A stretch of 64,000 bases of DNA from Pedobacter jejuensis (lineage in GTDB: Bacteria > Bacteroidota > Bacteroidia > Sphingobacteriales > Sphingobacteriaceae). Shown piece after piece: positions 51,411 through 60,139 of this stretch. The notes beneath the pieces were generated by a model. It was not told where the DNA came from. It ran no database searches and saw only the letters and a program-made list of their open reading frames with translations. How positions within the stretch are numbered: position 1 is the first letter of the stretch; each line of letters starts with the position of its first letter. A program made the position numbers and the translations under genes. The stretch lies in assembly GCF_003725795.1 (NCBI RefSeq), contig NZ_RBEE01000042.1, positions 124,001-188,000 on the forward strand, given 5' to 3'.

Positions 51411-52997
51411 ATGCAGGCAAAATATATCTCCTATCAGGAAACCGGTTCCTTTTCAAAATTGGTTTTGGATTATATAAATAACGAGGAACAGCTCAAAGCT
51501 TTCTACAGTTATCGCCCAGATATGGAGGGTTTGGCCGAGGCTATAGAAAATCGGAATTTTTTAGGCGATAGAAATACTTTGGTAGAAGTTTTAAAAACGC
51601 AATACCAACATTTACAACCTAATAAATCGGTTACAAAAAACATAGAACTTTTAGCGTCTGACAATACTTTTACCGTTACAACTGGTCACCAATTAAATCT
51701 TTTTACTGGTCCGCTTTACTTCATTTATAAAATTGTAACAACGATAAATCTAGCCATCGAATTAAAGATGGCTCATCCCGATAAGAACTTTGTTCCTATT
51801 TACTGGATGGCAACTGAAGACCACGATTTTGATGAAATTAATCATGTAAGTGTTGATGAAAAAAACATCAGCTGGATTCAAAATACAAATGGCGCAACCG
51901 GAAGATTAAGTACAAAAACGGTTGCAGCTGCTGTTTTAGCTTATCAGGGCTATTTGGGTATTTCAAAAAATGGAAAGCACATTGCAAAACTGGTTGAAAA
52001 GGCTTATCTCAAGCACGATAACTTAGCCGATGCAACAAGATATTTAGTAAATAATCTTTTTGAAAAATATGGCTTGGTTATCGTTAATGCCGATAATCCA
52101 TCTTTAAAACAACTGTTTTCTAAAATTATTGCAGCAGACATTACGCAACACAACAGTTCGAAAAATATAAGTGAAAGTTCTGGCAATTTAGAATCCTTAG
52201 GTTATAAAACGCAGGTTAATGGTCGTGACATAAATTTCTTTTACTTAAAAGATGATTTACGTGAGCGTTTGATTTTTGAGAACGGAAAATATCTGGTTAA
52301 CCATACCGAAATCAGTTTTACAGAGGAGGAACTAAAGGCTGAAATTGATACACATCCTGAACGATTTAGCCCGAATGTGGTAATGCGCCCAATGTACCAG
52401 GAAGTTATTTTACCGAACATTGCTTACATTGGCGGTGGTGCTGAAGTTGCTTACTGGATGCAATTAAAAGCAAATTTTGATTTCTATAAGGTTGATTTTC
52501 CGGTTTTACTCTTACGTAATTCTGCTTTATTAATCGATAAACGCAGTGCAGAGAATTTGTACAGTTTGGGTTTCGCACTTGAGGATATCTTCCTACCTGT
52601 TGAAGAATTAAAAAATATTTGGGTTAGGCGAAATTCTACTGCACAATTGATTTTAGCAGATGAAACTAGAGCGATTAACAGCATTTTCGACCAGATAAAA
52701 CTGAATGCTTACAAAATTGATAAAACACTTTCAGTTTCTACCGATTCGGCAAAACAGAAAACAAATCATCTATTAGCTAACTTAGAAAAAAAACTATTTA
52801 GAGCTGAAAAGCGCAAGCATGAAATAGCTTTGGCTCAGATAGAAAACGTTAAAAAACGACTTTTCCCAAGTGGAACTTTACAAGAACGTATTTTAAACAT
52901 CGCACCCATGTATGTAAATTATGGTGAAGATTTTCTTTCTTCCTGTATAGAAAATTTCGAACCTTTGGGTGGTGATTTCACTTTGTTGTTGCCGTAA
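51411..52997 (+). CDS. bshC: bacillithiol biosynthesis cysteine-adding enzyme
   Basis: BshC adds cysteine to glucosaminyl-malate, the last step in making the low-molecular-weight thiol bacillithiol. The 528-residue protein shows the family segments TVTTGHQLNLFTGPLYFIYK, FVPIYWMATEDHDFDEINH and RPMYQEVILPNIAYIGGGAEVAYW. A long C-terminal coiled coil (about residues 435-490, KQKTNHLLANLEKKLFRAEKR) follows. It ends GGDFTLLLP. Neither bshA nor bshB is adjacent. It lies between an unrelated receptor gene and an Ldh-family gene. Confidence 0.93.
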   Translation: MQAKYISYQETGSFSKLVLDYINNEEQLKAFYSYRPDMEGLAEAIENRNFLGDRNTLVEVLKTQYQHLQPNKSVTKNIELLASDNTFTVTTGHQLNLFTGPLYFIYKIVTTINLAIELKMAHPDKNFVPIYWMATEDHDFDEINHVSVDEKNISWIQNTNGATGRLSTKTVAAAVLAYQGYLGISKNGKHIAKLVEKAYLKHDNLADATRYLVNNLFEKYGLVIVNADNPSLKQLFSKIIAADITQHNSSKNISESSGNLESLGYKTQVNGRDINFFYLKDDLRERLIFENGKYLVNHTEISFTEEELKAEIDTHPERFSPNVVMRPMYQEVILPNIAYIGGGAEVAYWMQLKANFDFYKVDFPVLLLRNSALLIDKRSAENLYSLGFALEDIFLPVEELKNIWVRRNSTAQLILADETRAINSIFDQIKLNAYKIDKTLSVSTDSAKQKTNHLLANLEKKLFRAEKRKHEIALAQIENVKKRLFPSGTLQERILNIAPMYVNYGEDFLSSCIENFEPLGGDFTLLLP

Positions 52998-53099
52998 AAA
53001 AGACTAAAGCAAAAAGCAGAAAGACTAAAGAAGAAAGCTAAAAGACCAAAGTGGAATAGACATTAAAACTGTCTTGAAACTTAATACTTGATACTAAAA

Positions 53100-54185
53100 A
53101 TGAACTTCATAACTTTTACCGAAACCAAGCTCAGAACATTTACCTATAACGTTTTTAAGAAAATGGGTTGTTCTGATGAGCATGCTGTACTCGCTGCTGA
53201 TGTTTTAATACGCTCTGATTTACGTGGAATTGATTCGCACGGTGTTGCCAGGTTAAGCGGTTATGTGCGTTTGTGGGAAAAGAAAAGAATCAACGCTACT
53301 CCGAATATTAAAATTGTGCATGAAACACCAACAACTGCTACAATTGATGGCGATGCAGGTTTAGGCTTAGTTGTGGCGCCATTTGCAATGAAAGTAGCAA
53401 TAGAAAAAGCAGAAAAATATGGCAGCGGATGGGTTTCTGTTAAAAATTCTAATCACTTTGGTATTGCAGGTTACCACGCATTAATGGCCGTTGAAAAAGA
53501 TATGATTGGCATCAGCATGACAAATGCTAGTCCGCTGGTTGCACCAACCTATTCGAGCGAAAGATTGCTTGGCACCAACCCAATGTGTTATGCGTTTCCG
53601 GCAGGAAAATATCCACCTGTAATTGTAGATATGGCAACCGCAGCAGCTGCAAATGGAAAATTAGAGATTGCGCAGAGAGCAAATAAAAGTATTCCTGATG
53701 GTTGGGTTCAGGATAAAAATGGAGAAACTTCTACCAATCCGAATGAATTAAAAAATGGCGGTTCGCTGTTACCCTTAGGTAGCGATAAAGATCATGGAAG
53801 CCACAAAGGATATGGATTAAGTGCTACCGTTGATATTTTATCAGCAGTGCTATCCGGTGCCAATTATGGGCCCTGGGTTCCGCCTTTTGTTGCTTTCTTA
53901 GAACCTTCTGCAAACCCTGTAGGAGAAGGTTTGGGGCATTTTTTAGGCGCTATGCGAGTTGATGGTTTCCGTCCGGCAGAGGATTTTAAAAATCATTTAG
54001 ATAACTGGATTGAAAGATTTAAAAGCGCCGAGACAATCGACCCTGACAAAAAAGTAATTATTCCTGGTGAGCCAGAACATGAATTTGAACAGGAAAGGAA
54101 AATTAGTGGCATTCCTATTATCGATGTTGTGGTTAATGATTTAAACGACTTGGCCGAAAAATTGGGAATTGAAGGGTTGAAATAG
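53100..54185 (+). CDS. malate/L-lactate dehydrogenase-family (Ldh) oxidoreductase
   Basis: This NAD(P)-dependent oxidoreductase of the Ldh2/YlbC/ComC family acts on 2-hydroxy acids such as malate, L-lactate or sulfolactate. The start is the ATG at 53100 (MNFITFTETKLRTFTYNVF, 361 residues); a TTG at 53088 would only add MILK. The family segments LIRSDLRGIDSHGVARL (with catalytic His), NSNHFGIAGYHA (His), TNASPLVAPT, GTNPMCYAFP and KGYGLSATVDIL are present. The substrate is not determined. It lies between two fucosidase loci, so oxidation of lactate from fucose breakdown is possible but speculative. Confidence 0.9.
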   Translation: MNFITFTETKLRTFTYNVFKKMGCSDEHAVLAADVLIRSDLRGIDSHGVARLSGYVRLWEKKRINATPNIKIVHETPTTATIDGDAGLGLVVAPFAMKVAIEKAEKYGSGWVSVKNSNHFGIAGYHALMAVEKDMIGISMTNASPLVAPTYSSERLLGTNPMCYAFPAGKYPPVIVDMATAAAANGKLEIAQRANKSIPDGWVQDKNGETSTNPNELKNGGSLLPLGSDKDHGSHKGYGLSATVDILSAVLSGANYGPWVPPFVAFLEPSANPVGEGLGHFLGAMRVDGFRPAEDFKNHLDNWIERFKSAETIDPDKKVIIPGEPEHEFEQERKISGIPIIDVVVNDLNDLAEKLGIEGLK

Positions 54186-54246
54186 CTTCAAAAACTAACT
54201 ATGGTTTATGAGAACACAGACCATGGAATAGGAATAAGAGGAAATT

Positions 54247-54295
54247 AGCTTTGACAACTTTTTTATGATACCCTAGAAAGAAAGTTGTCAAAGCT
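54247..54295. terminator. 14-bp perfect hairpin between convergent genes
   Basis: AGCTTTGACAACTT (54247-54260) and AAGTTGTCAAAGCT (54282-54295) are exact complements, with T- and A-rich flanks. It lies between the Ldh gene (plus) and the GH3 gene (minus) and probably terminates both. Confidence 0.75.
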
Positions 54296-54310
54296 GATAT
54301 TTTCCAAACC

Positions 54311-56998
54311 TCAAGGCTCTAAAATCAATGTTTCTTTAAGCTGCAATTCCTTACTCGATGAACCAACCATAATTCTGAAATCTCCCGGTTCTATAACCCA
54401 TTTTAATTCTTTATTGAGCATTTGAAAAGCTTCTGGTTTTAATTCAAATACAACTTCTTTTTCTTCTCCTGCTTTTAAATGAATACGTTTGAAATTCTTA
54501 AGGGCAAGAACAGGTTGTGAAACGCTAGCCAATACATCACGAATATAAAGTTGTACCACTTCATCGCCATCGTATTTCCCTTCGTTTTTTATTGTACAGG
54601 TTACGATTGCTGTTTCACCAATTTTGATTTTATTTTTCTGAAGTTTTAAATTTGTGAACTTAAAATTAGAATAGCTTAATCCATAACCGAAAGGAAACAG
54701 TGCTTCACCACTCAAATTGTTATAATCATCTCCTCTACCAGTAGGTTTATGGTTATAAACCAGCGGCAATTGGGCTTCATCAACAGGATAGGTAATGGGT
54801 AACCTTCCAGCTGGATTATAATCGCCAAATAGCGTTTCCGCCACAGCATTTCCGCCTTCTTCTCCGGGATACCAAACGTTCAAAATAGCTGGCACATCAT
54901 CTATCCAACTTCGCATGTTTATAGCACTTCCACCAACAAGCAATACAATTACAGGTTTGCCAGTTTTTGCCATCTCATGGATTATCAATTCCTGATTTCC
55001 GGGCAAATTTAACATCGCTCTATCTAAAAATTCTCCTTCTTTAATTCCTGCGGCAATAACGATGGCATCTGCATTTTTAGCTAATGCTGTGGCTTTTTGG
55101 AGCTCCTCAGCTTGTTTATCCTCAACGCCATAATTCCAGATTAATTTTATGTGCGCATTACCTTTTGGTTCTTTAAATTCAACCTTTATGGGATAACTTT
55201 TATCAGCTTCGAAATTAAAATCAATCAATCGGGTATGGTACGAACTTTTATCCCATTGATCTATTTCCATTTTATCGTTAATAAATAATCGATAACCATC
55301 ATTCCCTTCTAATCCAATTTTATATGTTCCTGATTTTGGCGCCCTAATTTCGCCCTGCCATCTTGCAGAATAATTATCAGTTTTCAGTTTTTCATCAGGG
55401 GCATATAGCGTCCACATGAAATCCAATTTTTTATCGATTCTACTTACAATTGCTTTGCCCGATAGATCAATGGTTTCAAAATAATCTGCAGATAGTCCCA
55501 CCCTTTTATTCGACGACAAGTACAAAGAATCAACCACTACATAACTTTTATCGTTACGAAAACTTCCCTGAGTGTAATTAACGATGGTAGAATTCCCTGC
55601 TCGTTTTCTAATACCATCCAAAATGCTCACTTTGCCTTTTCCTGTACCACTATATCCTCCCAAACGGGCTTCGATAGCATCTTCACCTAAAACAAGGATG
55701 TTTTTCGGCTGCTTTAATGGTAAAACCTGCTGATTATTTTTCAACAAAACAAACGATTCTAAAGCCGCCTTTTTCGCCAAAGATTTACTAGAATAATCTG
55801 TTAATGATGCCTTTGCTTCCTTCTCTGATAAGTAAGGGTTTTCAAATAAACCCAATTCAAATTTAGCTCTTAAAACCCTCGAAACGGCATCATCAATTCT
55901 GGTTTGAGGAATGCTACCATCTAAAAATGGCGGCATAAATAACTTATAATGTTCGTATTCAACCTGGAAGATAACATCTAGGCCACCGTTGAGCGCTTGT
56001 ACCGTAGCCTCGTGATAGCCACTTGCGGTGTTGTGCAAAACATTTGCACCTCCAACTGCACCAGCATCTGAGATTACAAAACCTTTAAATCCCCAATTGT
56101 TTTTTAAAACCTCCGTTAAAAGCCAATGATTGGAAGTCGCAGGAGTGCCATCTACACTGTTATAAGATGTCATCACAGAACGGATTTTGCCTTGAATGAC
56201 GGCTTCTTTAAAAGCCGGAAAGTGTATTTCTTCTAAAAATCGCTGATTCTTTTCTATCGGATAACTATCTCTTCCACCATCGCCAACATTGGCAATAAGA
56301 TGCTTTGGCGTTACCACAACATTTTCCTTTTCGATAGCTTTCATAAAAGCTAAACCCATTACAGTAGTTAAATAAGGATCTTCGCCATAAGTTTCTTCGG
56401 TTCTGCCCCACCTCACATCATCAGCCATGTTAATAACAGGTGCCAAAACATCTCTTATGCCTCTAATCTTGGCTTCTTTAGCAATTGATTTTCCAATTTG
56501 GGCTAACATTAAGGTATCAAAACTTGCCGCCAAACCGATTGATTGAGGGAAAGCAGTTGCACCTTGCCTTACCAAACCATGTAGTGCTTCATCAAAAACC
56601 AACATAGGAATTCCCAGTCGGGTATCGTTTATGAAGTAATGCTGCAACACGTTTACTTTTTTGGCCAGGGTGTAAGCATTTTCAGTAGTATTATAACTAA
56701 GCATTTGCTGCGCTTCGCCGCCACCTCCAGATTGAGCACTAATTTGCAAACCAAAAATGCCGTTTTTGTAACTTCCTTTTTTAATGCCGTCAACATCACC
56801 CGGAACCATAAACAATTGCCAGAATTTTTCTTCCGGCGTCATTCTTGAAAGTAAGTCCTTTACTCTATCATCAATATTTAGTTTTGCATTTTTATAGGCT
56901 GGTTGCGATGAATTTTTGCCACTATTGCTTTGTGCATGCAGACTATAGTTTATTGCCGTTAATACAATCAGGGCAATTGAAATTTTTCTAAAAATCAT
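54311..56998 (-). CDS. exported beta-glucosidase-like GH3 glycosidase with PA14 insert
   Basis: This 895-residue GH3 enzyme removes terminal beta-linked sugars (glucose, xylose or related). It has a signal peptide ending in INYSLHAQ. The N-terminal barrel contains MLVFDEALHG, the conserved MTSYNSVDGTPATSN and the nucleophile Asp in GFVISDAGAVGG. The second domain starts near ESFVLLKNNQQVLPL. A PA14 domain (about residues 500-625, LSADYFETIDLSG ... WQGEIRAPKSGTYKIGLEGNDGY) is inserted. The C-terminal fibronectin-III-like domain ends ELQLKETLILEP. It is the last gene of the SusCD locus and follows the GH29 gene by 25 bp. Confidence 0.93.
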   Translation of the reverse strand: MIFRKISIALIVLTAINYSLHAQSNSGKNSSQPAYKNAKLNIDDRVKDLLSRMTPEEKFWQLFMVPGDVDGIKKGSYKNGIFGLQISAQSGGGGEAQQMLSYNTTENAYTLAKKVNVLQHYFINDTRLGIPMLVFDEALHGLVRQGATAFPQSIGLAASFDTLMLAQIGKSIAKEAKIRGIRDVLAPVINMADDVRWGRTEETYGEDPYLTTVMGLAFMKAIEKENVVVTPKHLIANVGDGGRDSYPIEKNQRFLEEIHFPAFKEAVIQGKIRSVMTSYNSVDGTPATSNHWLLTEVLKNNWGFKGFVISDAGAVGGANVLHNTASGYHEATVQALNGGLDVIFQVEYEHYKLFMPPFLDGSIPQTRIDDAVSRVLRAKFELGLFENPYLSEKEAKASLTDYSSKSLAKKAALESFVLLKNNQQVLPLKQPKNILVLGEDAIEARLGGYSGTGKGKVSILDGIRKRAGNSTIVNYTQGSFRNDKSYVVVDSLYLSSNKRVGLSADYFETIDLSGKAIVSRIDKKLDFMWTLYAPDEKLKTDNYSARWQGEIRAPKSGTYKIGLEGNDGYRLFINDKMEIDQWDKSSYHTRLIDFNFEADKSYPIKVEFKEPKGNAHIKLIWNYGVEDKQAEELQKATALAKNADAIVIAAGIKEGEFLDRAMLNLPGNQELIIHEMAKTGKPVIVLLVGGSAINMRSWIDDVPAILNVWYPGEEGGNAVAETLFGDYNPAGRLPITYPVDEAQLPLVYNHKPTGRGDDYNNLSGEALFPFGYGLSYSNFKFTNLKLQKNKIKIGETAIVTCTIKNEGKYDGDEVVQLYIRDVLASVSQPVLALKNFKRIHLKAGEEKEVVFELKPEAFQMLNKELKWVIEPGDFRIMVGSSSKELQLKETLILEP

Positions 56999-57023
56999 TT
57001 CGGAATGATAAAATTTATGCTGA

Positions 57024-58457
57024 TTAACCTTGAGGCGTAAATTCGAATGCTAATGCTGGCTGATTAACATTGCCTTTTAATTGTACTGTGGTTTTGCCAT
57101 CAACATCTTTCCATTTAACTTTTTCTCCTGTTGAAATTAAAATTACATCAGTTCCTTTTTTTGGCGAATTTCCAGTCCAGCTGATTGCATTAGGTGATTT
57201 TTCATCAGATTTTACGCAATAAATAGCATAAAGCTTTTTGCCATCCTTGCTTTGAGTAAACCAGGTTTGGTTGCTGTTGTAATTTTTGGTGATTCGAGTG
57301 TTATAAATTGCCTTCCCGTTAACAGAAGTCCATTTACCGATATCGTTCAATTTAGTTAACACTTCTTCGGGGAAAGTACCATCAGGTTTCGGCCCAACAC
57401 CTAAAAGCAAGCTGCCACCTTTTGCTACAATTTCTGCTAATTTATGAATCACTTCGGAGGCTGGTTTGTAAGAATCATTTTTAACAAATCCCCAGGCACC
57501 ACCTAAAGTCATGCAGCTTTCCCAAGGGTAATCCAATTGTGTTTCAGGTATTTTTTGCTCCGGAGTTTGATAATTTTCGTATGGACCATGAACAGTTCTA
57601 TCCACAATGATTAATCCGGGCTGCGCCTTTCTTGCCATTGTTGCAATTTTTGGCATATCAATATCCTGGCTCCATTTTGGAATGTTTGCACCCCAAGATA
57701 AAACTTCGGCATTAACCGTTTCTAATGGACGAACCCATCCACCATCTAACCATAAAATATCTACACTGCCATAATTGTGCATCAATTCTCCAATTTGGTT
57801 GTAGGTAAAATCTTTGAACTTATTCCACCTCCATGGATATTTTCTGATGTCGTAATTGTTATTGCGATCTGCAGTAGCATATTTTTGCCACCAATAATAT
57901 TGCGAATGCCAATCGGGCTTAGAAAAATAAGCCCCAATCATAAAGCCTTCTTTCCTAAAAGCATCGAAAACATATTTAGCTACGTCGGCTTTGGCGTTAT
58001 TGGCAAAAGGACCCTTGGCTATACTAAAATCAGATTCTTTAGTATCGAACATGGCAAAACCATCATGGTGTTTGGTGGTAAAAACCAAATATTTCATTCC
58101 GGCACTTTTACCTGCTTTTGCCCATTGCTCTGGATTAAACTTTGTTGGATTAAACTGCTTGCTAAAATCCCAGTACCATTTTTTATAATCGTCGTAAGAA
58201 ATTGTAGTGTCTCTTTCTATCCAATCTTCAGAACAAATAGACCATGATTCTATAATCCCGGGAACGGCATATAATCCCCAATGGATAATCATCCCGAATT
58301 TCTTGTCCTGCCAGTTATCTAATTTCTGTTTAACAAGTGGGTCGGTTGGTGCCTCGTAATGCGTTGATTGAGGCATAATATCATTCTGCTGAGCATTTAC
58401 GCTATTAAAGAAAAGCACAGCGAAGAAGAAAATGAGAATTTTGACTTTCATATTCAA
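57024..58457 (-). CDS. alpha-L-fucosidase, GH29
   Basis: This 477-residue exported GH29 fucosidase has a signal peptide (KVKILIFFFAVLFFNSVNAQ). The catalytic domain has GMIIHWGLYAVPG, YLVFTTKHHDGFAMFD, the nucleophile Asp in VDILWLDGGWVRP and GGSLLLGVGPKPDG. A single C-terminal beta-domain follows (KAIYNTRITKNY). Compared with the fucosidase at 46498 it lacks the duplicated C-terminal domain. The gene is transcribed with the locus but lies downstream of a strong hairpin terminator after SusD, which should lower its expression relative to SusCD. Confidence 0.94.
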   Translation of the reverse strand: MNMKVKILIFFFAVLFFNSVNAQQNDIMPQSTHYEAPTDPLVKQKLDNWQDKKFGMIIHWGLYAVPGIIESWSICSEDWIERDTTISYDDYKKWYWDFSKQFNPTKFNPEQWAKAGKSAGMKYLVFTTKHHDGFAMFDTKESDFSIAKGPFANNAKADVAKYVFDAFRKEGFMIGAYFSKPDWHSQYYWWQKYATADRNNNYDIRKYPWRWNKFKDFTYNQIGELMHNYGSVDILWLDGGWVRPLETVNAEVLSWGANIPKWSQDIDMPKIATMARKAQPGLIIVDRTVHGPYENYQTPEQKIPETQLDYPWESCMTLGGAWGFVKNDSYKPASEVIHKLAEIVAKGGSLLLGVGPKPDGTFPEEVLTKLNDIGKWTSVNGKAIYNTRITKNYNSNQTWFTQSKDGKKLYAIYCVKSDEKSPNAISWTGNSPKKGTDVILISTGEKVKWKDVDGKTTVQLKGNVNQPALAFEFTPQG

Positions 58458-58460
58458 TTA

Positions 58461-58496
58461 TAAAAAAAAATCCCGACCAAACCGTTGGCCGGGATA
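58461..58496 (-). terminator. intrinsic terminator between SusD and GH29 genes
   Basis: On the minus strand, ATCCCGGCCAA and TTGGTCGGGAT (one G-U) form a stem closed by CGGT, followed by a run of nine T. It sits inside the polysaccharide locus, between the SusD gene and the glycosidase genes. Confidence 0.88.
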
Positions 58497-58521
58497 ATAT
58501 TAAATTAAACTATAAGGATGG

Positions 58522-60117
58522 TTAAGGCATCCAGAAGATTTTACCCATACGAGTATCTTTACTTACAACAGCCTGATAATTAGCACTGTTTAAAGTTTTC
58601 TCTTTAGCTGGATACAGCAAACGATTTGGTGGTGTTTCAAAACCGGATAGCTTTCCATTAGTTGGAAATGTAAGTACCGGAAAACCTGTTCTTCTGTATT
58701 CAGACCAAGCTTCTGTAGATTGCAATACACCGAAATGCGTCCATTTTTGCGTAGCGATTTTTTGCAATTTAGCAGTTGATGTACCCGAATAAGCTGCAGA
58801 TGATGTATTCACCCAAGCATCAACAGTTGTAGTTGATGGTGCAGCAACATTTACAAAACCACTACCCTGATTTAAATTGTTCAAATAATAATAAAAAGCT
58901 ACTGATTGTTTTAATGCATTATCGTAAGCTGTTTTAGCATCTGTTGTACTTCCCCATCTTTCATAAGCTTCTGCTTTTAACAAGTTTACTTCAGTTGCTG
59001 TGATTAAAATTCCTGGCAATTTTTGGTTGTATAGGAAGGTAGCAGAATCCAAAACCGCATAATCTGCAAAGCTCGATTCTTGCTGAGCAGTTGTAAAGGT
59101 TATCGGCATTGCTCTGTACGTTGCATTTGGCACAAATTTACCTGCAACTGTACGTCCGAATTTATCGTAAATTACAGGAATACGAGGATCATTAGCCGGA
59201 GCCATAACCGTATTAAGCATATAATCTGTTGCATACCAAGCACCTTCAAAAAATGCATCATGCAAATCGCTTGTGCTGTTTGTTAAAGGAGCAAGCAAAA
59301 CATCTGAGCTTGCAGGGCTGTACAATGCAATATTTCCACCATCAACCAACGGAAAATTAGCCTGGTTGTTTAGCATATCCAGGACAGCAGTTCTAGCAGT
59401 TGCTTCATCGGTTTTAGAAATACGCATTAACAACCTTAAACGTAGAGAATTTGCATAACGAGTCCATTTCGATACGTCACCTTTTAATAGGATATCAGCT
59501 TTAGAAAATGCACTGGTTGTTGTTGCTGTTTTAAAATAGGTTGCAGCTGCAGCTAAATCCGAAATAAAAGTGGTATATAATGCTTTTTGCTCATCATATT
59601 TCGGGTTTGTAATTGTGCTACTCGTTGGCAAGCTTCCTGCAGCAGAATATGGAATATCACCCCATAAATCGACCATTTTAGCTGCCTGCTCAATTAATAC
59701 AACTTTTGCGGCTTGCATGATTACTTTCTGACTAGCTTGGTCGGCAGCAGGTAAGGAATTATACTTTGTTTCCATAACACGATAAAGTGCCATTGGACCA
59801 CTTCCATTTCCGCCAGTGCTGTAAAAATCATCCCAATACTGTTGAGAGTAACCATCACTTTGCTGATAAACTGTGTTACCATTGGCAATGTAAGCAGTTT
59901 GTGCGTACACGCCCGGCATTTGGGTTAAAAATGTACGAACATTCCAATATTTTTGGGCAACCCTATCATTGTTTAACATTCCTGTAAAAAGCCCCGGTAC
60001 ATTTGGATCGAGCACCTTTTCAGGGTTATTGAATTTTTCATCTACCTCTTTTTTACAACCAACTAAAGCTGTTACAGACAGTAAAAGAAAACTGGCATTT
60101 ATGATTAATTTTTTCAT
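58522..60117 (-). CDS. SusD/RagB-like nutrient-binding outer-membrane lipoprotein
   Basis: This 531-residue lipoprotein has the signal MKKLIINASFLLLSVTALVGC with lipobox ALVGC. It fits the SusD-like-2 (SusD/RagB) family: KFNNPEKVLDPNV near the N-terminus, KMVDLWGDIPYSAAGSL, WTRYANSLRLRLLMRIS, LLKAEAYERWG and WTHFGVLQSTEAWSEYRRTGFP are typical helical TPR-type segments. SusD proteins form the lid of the SusC transporter and bind glycans at the cell surface. It lies 22 bp downstream of susC, and with it forms the pair that defines the locus. Confidence 0.95.
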   Translation of the reverse strand: MKKLIINASFLLLSVTALVGCKKEVDEKFNNPEKVLDPNVPGLFTGMLNNDRVAQKYWNVRTFLTQMPGVYAQTAYIANGNTVYQQSDGYSQQYWDDFYSTGGNGSGPMALYRVMETKYNSLPAADQASQKVIMQAAKVVLIEQAAKMVDLWGDIPYSAAGSLPTSSTITNPKYDEQKALYTTFISDLAAAATYFKTATTTSAFSKADILLKGDVSKWTRYANSLRLRLLMRISKTDEATARTAVLDMLNNQANFPLVDGGNIALYSPASSDVLLAPLTNSTSDLHDAFFEGAWYATDYMLNTVMAPANDPRIPVIYDKFGRTVAGKFVPNATYRAMPITFTTAQQESSFADYAVLDSATFLYNQKLPGILITATEVNLLKAEAYERWGSTTDAKTAYDNALKQSVAFYYYLNNLNQGSGFVNVAAPSTTTVDAWVNTSSAAYSGTSTAKLQKIATQKWTHFGVLQSTEAWSEYRRTGFPVLTFPTNGKLSGFETPPNRLLYPAKEKTLNSANYQAVVSKDTRMGKIFWMP

Positions 60118-60139
60118 AATATTTTTTTTAATTAGTTGG

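Noticed and set aside
57777..58247. 156-residue ORF opposite the GH29 gene
   Set aside because: It is antisense to a clear GH29 catalytic domain and has no plausible fold of its own.
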